Assembly: GCF_002300165.1 (NCBI RefSeq)
Contig: NZ_MLCE01000023.1
Location: 363,566-427,565, forward strand
Length of the DNA stretch: 64,000 nucleotides
Source: Streptomyces sp. Tue6028
GTDB lineage: Bacteria; Actinomycetota; Actinomycetes; Streptomycetales; Streptomycetaceae
Direction of reading: 5' to 3'
Shown here in pieces: positions 1 through 7,345 of the stretch. A program made the position numbers and the translations under genes. The notes beneath the pieces are model-generated. The model saw only the letters and a list, made by a program, of their open reading frames with translations. It was not told the origin of the DNA and did no database searches. How positions within the stretch are numbered: the stretch's first letter is position 1; each line of letters opens with the position of its first letter.

Positions 1-1
1 G

Positions 2-1519
2 CAGGAGTTCTCCCTGCCCGAGACCGTCACGCCCGCACTGCCCGCCGTCGACTCCTTCGACGCCCTGGACATGCCCGCTGCGCTGACGAAGACCCTCGCC
101 GCGAACGGTGTCACCGAGCCCTTCCCGATCCAGGGCGCGACCCTGCCCAACTCCCTCGCGGGCCGTGACGTCCTCGGCCGCGGCCGTACGGGATCGGGCA
201 AGACGCTGGCCTTCGGGCTCGCCCTGCTGGCGCGCACCGCGGGCCGCCGTGCCGAGCCGAGGGCGCCGCTCGCCCTCGTCCTGGTGCCCACCCGCGAGCT
301 GGCCCAGCAGGTCGACGACGCGCTGACGCCGTACGCGACCTCCGTCCAGCTGCGCGTCGCCACGGCCGTCGGCGGGATGTCGATCGGCCGCCAGGCCGGT
401 GCGCTGCGCCGCGGCGCCGAGGTGCTGGTGGCCACTCCGGGCCGCCTCAAGGACCTCATAGAGCGGGGTGACTGCGTCCTGGACCAGGTCGCGATCACCG
501 TGCTCGACGAGGCCGACCAGATGGCCGACATGGGCTTTTTGCCGCAGGTCACGGCGCTGCTGCGGCAGGTCGAGCCGGACGGCCAGCGGCTGCTGTTCTC
601 GGCGACGCTCGACAAGAACATCGACCGTCTCGTGCGGATGTTCCTCACCGACCCCGTGGTGCACTCCGTCGACCCGTCGGCGGGCGCGGTGACCACCATG
701 GAGCACCACGTGCTGCACGTGGCCGACGAGACCGACAAGAAGGCCGTCGCCATGCGGATCGCGGCGCGCGACGGCCGGGTGATCCTCTTCGTCGACACCA
801 AGCGCGGCGCCGACCGCTTCACCAAGCGGCTGCTCGCCAACGGCGTTCGGGCGTCCGCGCTGCACGGCGGGCGCAGCCAGCCGCAGCGCAACCGCACCCT
901 CGACCAGTTCAAGAACGGCCAGGTCACCGCGCTGGTCGCCACCAACGTGGCGGCCCGCGGCATCCACATCGACGACCTCGACCTGGTCGTCAACGTGGAC
1001 CCGCCCACCGACCACAAGGACTACCTGCACCGCGGCGGACGCACCGCGCGCGCGGGCGAGTCCGGCAGCGTCGTCACCCTCGTACTCCCGGAGCAGAAGC
1101 GGGAGATGACCCGGCTGATGGCCGACGCCGGCATCAGCCCGCGCACCGCCCGTGTCAGGTCCGGCGACGAGGAGCTGACCCGTCTGACCGGAGCCCGCGA
1201 GCCCTCCGGTGTCCCCGTGGTCATCGAGGTGCCGCAGCCCGCCGAGCAGCCGAAGCCGCGGGGCAGGACCCGTACCGGCACGGGACGCCGCGGCGGTTCC
1301 GGTGACGGCGGCGGGCGCCGTACGACGGCCGAGGGCGGCACGGGCTCGGCCCGCACGGACGGCGCCGGGCGCGCTCCGCGACGCCGCACGGGCCGCGGCC
1401 AGGAGGCCGTGGCGCAGAGCGGCGGCGGTCGCGGCCGCGGCGGGCAGAACCGCGGTGGCGCGGGCCGTGGCGGCAGGGACGGCGGAGGCAGGGACGGCGG
1501 CGGCCGCAGGGCCGCGTAG
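2..1519 (+). CDS. DEAD-box ATP-dependent RNA helicase (5' end outside window)
   Basis: Unwinds or remodels RNA using ATP in the cytoplasm. The reading frame is open to the first base, and residues before the first internal ATG at 71 fit the family's aromatic residue upstream of the Q motif, so the true start lies before the window. Visible motifs in order: Q motif (EPFPIQ), Walker A (TGSGKT), PTRELAQQ, TPGRL, DEAD, SAT, ARGIHIDD and HRGGRTARAG. The last ~110 residues are Arg/Gly rich with RGG-like clusters, a low-complexity RNA-binding tail common in actinobacterial helicases. Family assignment is secure. The RNA substrate (ribosome assembly, cold adaptation or decay) cannot be told from sequence. 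Confidence 0.95.
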   Translation, partial: QEFSLPETVTPALPAVDSFDALDMPAALTKTLAANGVTEPFPIQGATLPNSLAGRDVLGRGRTGSGKTLAFGLALLARTAGRRAEPRAPLALVLVPTRELAQQVDDALTPYATSVQLRVATAVGGMSIGRQAGALRRGAEVLVATPGRLKDLIERGDCVLDQVAITVLDEADQMADMGFLPQVTALLRQVEPDGQRLLFSATLDKNIDRLVRMFLTDPVVHSVDPSAGAVTTMEHHVLHVADETDKKAVAMRIAARDGRVILFVDTKRGADRFTKRLLANGVRASALHGGRSQPQRNRTLDQFKNGQVTALVATNVAARGIHIDDLDLVVNVDPPTDHKDYLHRGGRTARAGESGSVVTLVLPEQKREMTRLMADAGISPRTARVRSGDEELTRLTGAREPSGVPVVIEVPQPAEQPKPRGRTRTGTGRRGGSGDGGGRRTTAEGGTGSARTDGAGRAPRRRTGRGQEAVAQSGGGRGRGGQNRGGAGRGGRDGGGRDGGGRRAA

Positions 1520-1708
1520 CGCGCCCGCGGAAGCCCGTTCGAGGCCCCGGGGCGGGGCAGTTGGTGCCGCGCCCCGCGGTGACGCGGTGGCGGCCCGTGC
1601 ACGACGGCTTTCGGGCCGCCGGGCCGTCTCGGCGAGCCGCCCGGCCGAGCCGAGCCTCGCCGGGGGAGCGGCGCCGCACCGCCCGCGGGCCCCGTGTCCC
1701 GACCGGTG

Positions 1709-2458
1709 TCAGGGGCTGCCGAAGAACCCGGGGTCGACCTTGTCGAGCTTCAGGGCGAAGTCCCGGTGGAGCTGGAGGATTTCGGCCAGCGGCACCGCGC
1801 GACGGCTGGTCGAGTGCAGGTCGCGTCGGGCCTCGGCCGACCACAGGAACGGGACGACGGAGAGGCCCTGCGTCCCGCCCAGGAGGCCGGACTCGGCACG
1901 CCAGCCCGGCCAGCGCAGGGTGTCGTAGAACCGGTCGGTGCCCTCGCGCAGGAACCATTCGAGCCACGCCCCGTGGCCCACTTCGAGGGCCTCCCAGCGC
2001 AGCGAGTCCGGCGCGAAGTAGACGATCTCACCGGGGCGTCCGGGGCGGCCCGCCGCTTCCGGGTCGGCGCCGTTGACGAGGAAGACCCCGCCCAGCACGT
2101 CGTGGCCGACGACGAGTCCGTTCGCGGGGCGCCAGGACGGGTCGAACCGCTCGGGGAACTCGTTGACCTCGGCGAGGCTCGGCAGGTCCGCCGACGCGCC
2201 GGGCAGTCCCGTGGAGGTGTCGGCGGCCGGGCTGCCGTAGATGCGCAGCCAGCCGCTGTCCAGCACCAGGCCACCGCAGTTGAGCACCAGACCGCCCAGC
2301 CAGGACCGCGCGGTGACCTGGAGCTGGAGCAGGGTGGCGCGCCCCAGCGCCGGGTCCGCGGGCAGGACGTCCATGGACACCCCGCTCGCGGCGAGTGCCT
2401 CGGACAGGAGCGGCCAGGAGGGCTCCTCGACGTCGGTCAGCTCGGTCAGGTCTCGCAT
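1709..2458 (-). CDS. DUF2625 family protein
   Basis: A 249-residue cytoplasmic protein of unknown function. The sequence matches DUF2625 as I know it: an opening with PSWPLL, then VLPADP, LQVTARSWLG, the GGLVLDSGWLRIYGS stretch, and a central segment describing a bound ligand-like fold (GGVFLVNG, GEIVYFAPDSLRWE, WLEWFL). The ATG at 2458 was chosen because the family begins close to the PxWPL segment; upstream in-frame sequence is not family-like. A weak GGGGAA lies a few bases before it. It follows a small surface protein on the same strand with only 38 bases between, so they may share a transcript. No signal peptide or membrane segment. Function unknown. Confidence 0.8.
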   Translation of the reverse strand: MRDLTELTDVEEPSWPLLSEALAASGVSMDVLPADPALGRATLLQLQVTARSWLGGLVLNCGGLVLDSGWLRIYGSPAADTSTGLPGASADLPSLAEVNEFPERFDPSWRPANGLVVGHDVLGGVFLVNGADPEAAGRPGRPGEIVYFAPDSLRWEALEVGHGAWLEWFLREGTDRFYDTLRWPGWRAESGLLGGTQGLSVVPFLWSAEARRDLHSTSRRAVPLAEILQLHRDFALKLDKVDPGFFGSP

Positions 2459-2496
2459 GGATTCCCCGTGGGTCGGTCCGGACCGGAGTACTGCGC

Positions 2497-2814
2497 TCAG
2501 CAGGCCATCGTGCGCTCGCGGCGCACCGAGTACGTCACGAATCCGGCGCCCAGGGCGAGGAAGAGGGTGCCGCCGACGACGTACGGCGTCGTGTCGACGC
2601 TTCCGGTGTCGGCGAGCTGGGTGTGGGTCCCGTCGGACTGCGTGTCCGGGTCCGTCGCGGTGCGCGCCTCGGGGGTCGTCGTCACGGTGGCCGACGCCGA
2701 GGCGCCCGGACTGGGTTGGTCCTGGGTCGCGTTGGCGGACGGGACGAACCACAGGGCACCCAGGAGGGTCCCGGCTGCGGTGGCGGTCAGCAACGATCGA
2801 CGTGCGGCGGACAC
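2497..2814 (-). CDS. small LAXTG-type sortase-anchored surface protein
   Basis: A 105-residue exported protein probably attached to the cell wall by a class E sortase. It has an N-terminal signal peptide (RR at residues 5-6, hydrophobic core about 8-25, cleavage near SANA), a short Thr/Ser/Pro/Asp-rich linker of about 40 residues, the sorting motif LADTG near residue 69, a hydrophobic segment about 78-95, and a positively charged tail (RRER). Streptomyces class E sortases use LAXTG, as in the long chaplins. The GTG start at 2814 is preceded by AAGGGGA. There is no recognisable functional domain between signal and anchor, and no sortase gene in this window. Confidence 0.8.
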   Translation of the reverse strand: MSAARRSLLTATAAGTLLGALWFVPSANATQDQPSPGASASATVTTTPEARTATDPDTQSDGTHTQLADTGSVDTTPYVVGGTLFLALGAGFVTYSVRRERTMAC

Positions 2815-2911
2815 GAAATATCGATCCCCTTGTGGCGCGGGCGAATTGGCCGTGTGGGGCGATGCTAATGAAAGGCGCGGGTCGTGGGAAAGTCGCGCAA
2901 CCCCTGGGCCT

Positions 2912-2925
2912 TACGCTCCGTCCCA
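2912..2925 (+). promoter_or_regulatory. possible leaderless -10 element for the acidic protein gene
   Basis: TACGCT at 2912-2917 lies only 7 bases before the ATG at 2925 and no Shine-Dalgarno sequence is present, which is the geometry of a leaderless transcript. No clear -35 hexamer is visible, so this is an inference. Confidence 0.35.
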
Positions 2926-3269
2926 TGAGTACTCCTGAGACATCACAGTTTGTACGGCTTCGTGTCGAACTCGTGCTGGAGATCGACGACGCCGACGCCG
3001 TCACCAAGGCCGCGCTGCGGCGTATCGCCGGGGACACCGACATGCCCGCGGACGAGCGCGCGCACGCCGAGAACGCGGTGACGGAAGACACGGCCGAGGC
3101 CCTCGCCTATCTGGTGGACCCGTTCGACCTGGTCAGCGAAGTGCCCGGGATCGAGCTCGCGCAGGCGTCGTGGAGCAGCGAGCCCATCGAATACGACCCC
3201 GATTCGCCCGACTGGGACCTCGACGAGGATGATGCTGACGAGGACGACGAGGAAGACACGCTCGGCTGA
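2925..3269 (+). CDS. conserved acidic hypothetical protein
   Basis: A 114-residue, strongly acidic cytoplasmic protein. Residues 8-60 look like a small alpha/beta domain (FVRLRVELVLEIDD, then helices). The last ~35 residues are almost all Asp/Glu with Tyr/Trp, ending in a run of DEDD-type repeats. No catalytic motif, signal peptide or membrane segment. It lacks a Shine-Dalgarno sequence and may be translated from a leaderless message. It is followed by a strong intrinsic terminator, so it is transcribed alone. Function unknown; the acidic tail would suit a nucleic-acid-mimic or a metal or partner binding role, but nothing shows which. Confidence 0.75.
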   Translation: MSTPETSQFVRLRVELVLEIDDADAVTKAALRRIAGDTDMPADERAHAENAVTEDTAEALAYLVDPFDLVSEVPGIELAQASWSSEPIEYDPDSPDWDLDEDDADEDDEEDTLG

Positions 3270-3288
3270 CGCGGCTTGGGGAAACGTG

Positions 3289-3321
3289 ACCCCGGGCGGC
3301 AACCGCCGTCCGGGGTTTCTT
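3289..3321 (+). terminator. intrinsic terminator after the acidic protein gene
   Basis: A 12-bp stem (3289-3300 with 3305-3316, one G-T wobble, AACC loop) is followed by TTCTT. It lies 19 bases beyond the stop codon. Confidence 0.75.
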
Positions 3322-3402
3322 CGTCTCAGCAGACGCACTGACCACATCCGCACCACCCGGCGCTTGTCCGAACGTGGTGTGCCCCACACTTCCGACGGGT
3401 GT

Positions 3403-3429
3403 GGAACGGGACGAACCGGTCGTAGCGTT
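3403..3429 (+). promoter_or_regulatory. candidate ECF-type promoter of the L,D-transpeptidase gene
   Basis: GGAAC at 3403-3407 and GTT at 3427-3429 are separated by 19 bases, resembling the GGAA...GTT pattern of ECF sigma factors such as SigE/SigR. It sits about 60 bases before the chosen start of a cell-wall enzyme gene, which would fit envelope-stress control. The assignment to a particular sigma factor is inference. Confidence 0.4.
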
Positions 3430-3490
3430 GATGGTTCCTGCGGGGCCATTAGAGACATTTGGTTATTCGGCGACGATGGAGAAGCGTGTG

Positions 3491-4744
3491 ATGACGGACA
3501 GTAAGCGGCGCAGGGGCCTGATGGCCGCGTCCGCACTGCTCGGCGGTGTTCTGGTGCTCTCTGGCTGCAGTGACGGCAACGCCAAGGCCGACGGCGACGG
3601 CGGCAGCGACAGCTCGTCGCAGGCCAAGGTCGACGAGGCGGCGGCCAAGAAGACCTCAGAGGCCCAGATCAAGATCACGCCCAAGGACGGCTCCGACAAC
3701 GCCTCCATCAACAACGGCACCGCGGTCACGGTGAGCAAGGGCACGCTCACGTCCGTCACCATGCAGACCGCGGAGGGCACCGCGGTCGCTGGCCAGATAT
3801 CCGCCGACAAGAAGAGCTGGAAGCCCACCGGCCAGCTCCAGCGGGCCACCACCTACAAGATCGCCGCCGAGGCCGCCGACTCCGAGGGCCGCACCGCCCA
3901 CGAGAACGCCTCGTTCACGACGGTCTCCCCGGCCAACAGCTTCATAGGCAACTTCACGCCGGAGGACGGCTCCACCGTCGGCGTCGGCATGCCGGTCTCG
4001 ATCAACTTCAACAAGGCGATCACCGACAAGGCCGCCGTGCAGAAGGGGATCACCGTCTCCTCCAGCAGCGGCCAGGAGGTCGTCGGTCACTGGTTCAACG
4101 CCAACCGTCTGGACTTCCGGCCCGAGAGCTACTGGACCGGCGGCTCCACGGTGACCCTGAAGCTCGACCTCGACGGCGTCGAGGGCGCGAGCGGCGTCTA
4201 CGGCGTGCAGCAGAAGACGGTCACCTTCAAGATCGGCCGCAACCAGGTCTCGATCGTCGACGCCAAGACCAAGACCATGAAGGTCACCCAGGACGGCAAG
4301 ACCATCAAGACCATCCCGATCTCGGCGGGCTCCCCCGAGAACAAGACGTACCAGGGCCAGATGGTGATCTCCGAGAAGTTCAAGGAGACCCGGATGGACG
4401 GCTCGACCGTCGGCTTCACGAACGACGACGGCAAGGGCGAGTACGACATCAAGGACGTGCCGCACGCCATGCGTCTGTCGAACTCCGGCACCTTCATCCA
4501 CGGCAACTACTGGGGCGCCAAGTCCATCTTCGGCGCGGTGAACACCAGCCACGGCTGTGTCGGCCTGTCCGACACCAAGGGCGCCGGCGACAAGAACACC
4601 CCTGCCGCGTGGTTCTACGACAACTCGCTCATCGGTGACGTCGTCGTCGTGAAGAACACCGGCGACAAGACCATCGCCCCGGACAACGGCCTCAACGGCT
4701 GGAACCTGAACTGGACGGCGTGGAAGGCCGGCTCGGCCGTCTGA
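3491..4744 (+). CDS. L,D-transpeptidase lipoprotein (Ig-like domains + YkuD)
   Basis: Forms 3-3 cross-links in peptidoglycan, or attaches proteins to it, on the outside of the membrane. The ATG at 3491 was chosen because GGAG lies 9 bases before it and a typical lipoprotein signal follows: KRRR, a hydrophobic core and the lipobox LSGC near residue 24. Residues ~25-65 are a Gly/Ser/Asp/Ala linker. Residues ~65-270 form two Ig-like domains, and the C-terminal part is a YkuD catalytic domain with the HGNYW...SHGCVGL active-site pattern (catalytic Cys of SHGC). At 417 residues it has the usual length of actinobacterial LdtMt2-like enzymes. It stands alone between two terminators. A likely ECF promoter upstream suggests cell-envelope stress regulation. 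Confidence 0.93.
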   Translation: MTDSKRRRGLMAASALLGGVLVLSGCSDGNAKADGDGGSDSSSQAKVDEAAAKKTSEAQIKITPKDGSDNASINNGTAVTVSKGTLTSVTMQTAEGTAVAGQISADKKSWKPTGQLQRATTYKIAAEAADSEGRTAHENASFTTVSPANSFIGNFTPEDGSTVGVGMPVSINFNKAITDKAAVQKGITVSSSSGQEVVGHWFNANRLDFRPESYWTGGSTVTLKLDLDGVEGASGVYGVQQKTVTFKIGRNQVSIVDAKTKTMKVTQDGKTIKTIPISAGSPENKTYQGQMVISEKFKETRMDGSTVGFTNDDGKGEYDIKDVPHAMRLSNSGTFIHGNYWGAKSIFGAVNTSHGCVGLSDTKGAGDKNTPAAWFYDNSLIGDVVVVKNTGDKTIAPDNGLNGWNLNWTAWKAGSAV

Positions 4745-4761
4745 GCCCGCTGAACCCGCCG

Positions 4762-4796
4762 AGGCGGCGGCGACCCCCACGGGTCGCCGCCGCCTT
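4762..4796 (+). terminator. intrinsic terminator after the L,D-transpeptidase gene
   Basis: A perfect 15-bp GC-rich stem (4762-4776 with 4781-4795, CCAC loop) is followed by TT, 18 bases past the stop. Confidence 0.8.
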
Positions 4797-4847
4797 CGCG
4801 TTCCCCGGGCCGCGCGCTCGCACAGGCTTCCGGGCCGACGCACAGCT

Positions 4848-4884
4848 CTTCTCACGGCCCGGCACAGCCTTCTCATCGTTCTCT
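4848..4884 (+). promoter_or_regulatory. direct TTCTC repeats before the ABC exporter genes
   Basis: CTTCTCA occurs at 4848-4854 and 4869-4875 (21 bases, two helical turns, apart), each copy preceded by CACAG, and GTTCTCT follows at 4878-4884. Phased direct repeats of this kind are typical of response-regulator sites. No regulator gene is adjacent, so the role is unproven. Confidence 0.3.
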
Positions 4885-4931
4885 TATTTCGGCCTTATCC
4901 CTTCATCACGCGCCGTACCTACCTTGCGGCC

Positions 4932-6404
4932 ATGTTCTTCACCTACCTGAGGCGCGAACTGCGCCGCCGCAGAAAGGCGGCCCTCGTCGTCGCCTCCGGA
5001 CTCGCCCTGGGCATCGCCCTGGTCATCGTGGTCAGTTCCGTGTCCTCCGGCATGGAGAAGGCGCAGGGCAAGGTCCTCCAGTCGCTGTACGGACTGGGCA
5101 CGGACATGACGGTCACCAAGGCGGCGGCGCCCGCGACCGGCTCCAGCCAGCGCCCGCGGTTCAACTTCGACGCCCGGGACAGCGACTCGGACGAGGAGCA
5201 GAGCAGCGATCGCGTCATGGTGCAGGGCTTCCAGACCCTGTCCGCCTCGACGGTCTCCAAGGTCGACGCGCAGAAGGGCGTCGCGGACTCCGTCGGCGGC
5301 CTGAGCCTGCAAGTCATCCGCATCGACGGACAGTTCACGCGCGGTCAGTTCAAGCAGGACCCGGACTCCGGCGGCAACCGGCAGGGCGGCGGCCCCGGCA
5401 CCCAGCAGCCCCCGCAGGGCCGCGTCGAGGGCGGCGGCGCCGACTTCGACGTCAACAACTACTCGGTCTACGGCACCGACGTCACCAAGCCCGCCCTCGG
5501 CCCGCTGACCTCCTCGAAGATCACCAGCGGACGCACCTTCAAGACCTCGGAGACCGACGCCAAGGTCGTCGTCGCCGACAAGTCGTACGCCAAGGAGAAG
5601 AAGCTCAAGGTCGGCGGCACCGTCACCATCAAGAAGGTCAAGTACGAGGTCATCGGCATCGCGACGCCCGACAGCGGTGACGCGGCGGCCAACCTCTACA
5701 TCCCGCTCAAGCAGGCGCAGACGCTCAGCGACTCCAAGAACAAGGTCACCACGATCTACGTCAAGGCGTCCGACTCGCAGCAGATCGACAGCGTCAAGAG
5801 CACCATCCAGAAGAACATCTCCGGCACCACGGTCACCACCTCCGCCGACCTCGCCGACACCGTCTCCGGCTCCCTGTCCACCGCCTCCGACCTGGCCTCG
5901 AACGTCGGCAAGTGGCTGTCGATCGCGGTGCTCGTCGCCGCCTTCCTGGTGGCCGGCCTGCTCACCTCCTCGGCCGTCTCCCGCCGCGTGCGCGAGTTCG
6001 GAACCCTCAAGGCGCTCGGCTGGAAGTCGGGCCGGGTGACCCGCCAGGTCGTCGGCGAGGCCATCGTCAACGGCCTGGTCGGCGGCGCCCTCGGCATCGC
6101 GATCGGCCTCGCCGGCGCGTACGTCGTCACCGAGATCAGCCCCACCCTCCAGGCGGAGCTGGGCGGTTCGAACGGCGGATCCGGCGGCCCCGGTGGCGGC
6201 GGTCCGGGCGGCGGCGTCTTCGGCGGCCCCGGCCGGCAGACCGCGAGCAAGGCCCTCGACGTCGCGCTCACCGCGCCCGTCAGCCTGAACACCATCGTCG
6301 TCGCGGTCGCCCTCGCCGTCACCGGCGGGCTCGTCGCCGGCGCCTTCGGCGGCTGGCGTGCCTCCCGGCTGCGCCCCGCCGACGCCCTGCGTCGCGTCGA
6401 ATAG
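4932..6404 (+). CDS. MacB/FtsX-type ABC transporter permease
   Basis: Membrane half of an ABC exporter or mechanotransmission system. The 490-residue protein has an N-terminal membrane helix (~18-40), a large extracellular region (~40-320, MacB periplasmic-core-like, with a Gly/Gln-rich insert ~135-170), an FtsX domain with three C-terminal helices (~325-350, 375-400, 455-475), and a Gly/Pro-rich extracellular loop (~410-440). The conserved REFGTLKALGW stretch follows the second helix. It ends 39 bases before the ATPase gene, so the two form one operon. MacB-like systems export lipids, peptides or antibiotics, or act in envelope stress. The substrate here is unknown. Confidence 0.9.
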   Translation: MFFTYLRRELRRRRKAALVVASGLALGIALVIVVSSVSSGMEKAQGKVLQSLYGLGTDMTVTKAAAPATGSSQRPRFNFDARDSDSDEEQSSDRVMVQGFQTLSASTVSKVDAQKGVADSVGGLSLQVIRIDGQFTRGQFKQDPDSGGNRQGGGPGTQQPPQGRVEGGGADFDVNNYSVYGTDVTKPALGPLTSSKITSGRTFKTSETDAKVVVADKSYAKEKKLKVGGTVTIKKVKYEVIGIATPDSGDAAANLYIPLKQAQTLSDSKNKVTTIYVKASDSQQIDSVKSTIQKNISGTTVTTSADLADTVSGSLSTASDLASNVGKWLSIAVLVAAFLVAGLLTSSAVSRRVREFGTLKALGWKSGRVTRQVVGEAIVNGLVGGALGIAIGLAGAYVVTEISPTLQAELGGSNGGSGGPGGGGPGGGVFGGPGRQTASKALDVALTAPVSLNTIVVAVALAVTGGLVAGAFGGWRASRLRPADALRRVE

Positions 6405-6443
6405 CCCGGCCCCCACGTACTCACGTATCCCAGGAGCTGCACC

Positions 6444-7127
6444 ATGTACGAACTCAGAGGCGTCACCAAGCGCTATACGCGGGGCAAGGAAGTCGTCGAC
6501 GCGCTCGCCGGCGTCGATCTGACCATCGGGTCCGGGGACCGGCTCGTCATCCAGGGCCCCACCGGCGGCGGAAAGTCCACCCTTCTCCAGATGCTGGGCG
6601 GACTCGACCGTCCCACCTCCGGCAGCGTCGAACTCGACGGCACGGACATGGCGAGACTGTCCGAGGCCAAGCTGACCCGAGTGCGCAGCGAGAACATCGG
6701 TTTCGTCTTCCAGAGTTTCAACCTGATCCCCACGCTCACCGCCCAGGAGAACGTCGAGACCGCTCTCGTCCCCCTCGGTGTGAAGACGAAGGAGCGGCGC
6801 GAACGGGCCGCCGCGGCACTGGAGTCGGTGGGCCTCGCCGAGCGCCTCGGCCATCTGCCCGCCGAACTCTCCGGCGGTCAGCAGCAGCGCGTCGCGATCG
6901 CCCGCGCCCTGGTCAAGCAGCCCAAGGTACTGCTCGCCGACGAGCCCACAGGAAACCTCGACGAGTCCATGCGCGACGAGATCATGGACGTACTGGAAGC
7001 CATGTGGAAGGAGTACGGGCTCACTTTCATCATGGTCACCCACGACTCGTCGATCGCGAAGAAGGCCCCGCGACTCGCGACGATCCGCAAGGGCCGGATC
7101 ACCGTCAAGGAGAACGCGGGGGCATGA
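6444..7127 (+). CDS. ABC transporter ATP-binding protein (MacB/LolD type)
   Basis: Cytoplasmic ATPase that drives the FtsX-type permease encoded just upstream. The 227-residue protein has Walker A GPTGGGKST near residue 37, Q-loop VFQSFNLIP, signature LSGGQQQR, Walker B VLLADEPTGNLDES and the switch His in VTHD. Length and motif spacing are standard for the LolD/MacB clade. The ATG start follows CAGGAG at a normal distance. Nothing on the same strand follows closely, and a 218-base gap separates it from the protease gene. Confidence 0.93.
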   Translation: MYELRGVTKRYTRGKEVVDALAGVDLTIGSGDRLVIQGPTGGGKSTLLQMLGGLDRPTSGSVELDGTDMARLSEAKLTRVRSENIGFVFQSFNLIPTLTAQENVETALVPLGVKTKERRERAAAALESVGLAERLGHLPAELSGGQQQRVAIARALVKQPKVLLADEPTGNLDESMRDEIMDVLEAMWKEYGLTFIMVTHDSSIAKKAPRLATIRKGRITVKENAGA

Positions 7128-7345
7128 GGGAGCGCAGGAATCGCGAGGGCATGAAGACGTACAGAAGGGGGAGTGCGGGGGCGTAGCGGAACAACCCCGT
7201 CAACTCTTCACCCCCGCCACTGTATTGGCGGCCGATCACCCCCCGGGCATACTGCGTGTTCCGGGGGGTGCACGCGCATGTGTACGGGACCTCCCCCGGC
7301 CGGATGAACGAGTTCCTCGTCCGGATCACCTCTCCAGGGGGAGAC

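Noticed and set aside
1694..3269. Overlapping plus-strand open frames over the DUF2625 region
   Set aside because: They are shadows; the minus strand encodes DUF2625 and the LAXTG protein, and the real plus gene starts at 2925.
4884..7043. Minus-strand open frame of 719 codons
   Set aside because: It is antisense to the ABC exporter genes and has no recognisable domains.
7128..7190. Short open frame MRERRNREG... after the ABC ATPase
   Set aside because: Only about 20 residues, no ribosome site and no conserved feature.
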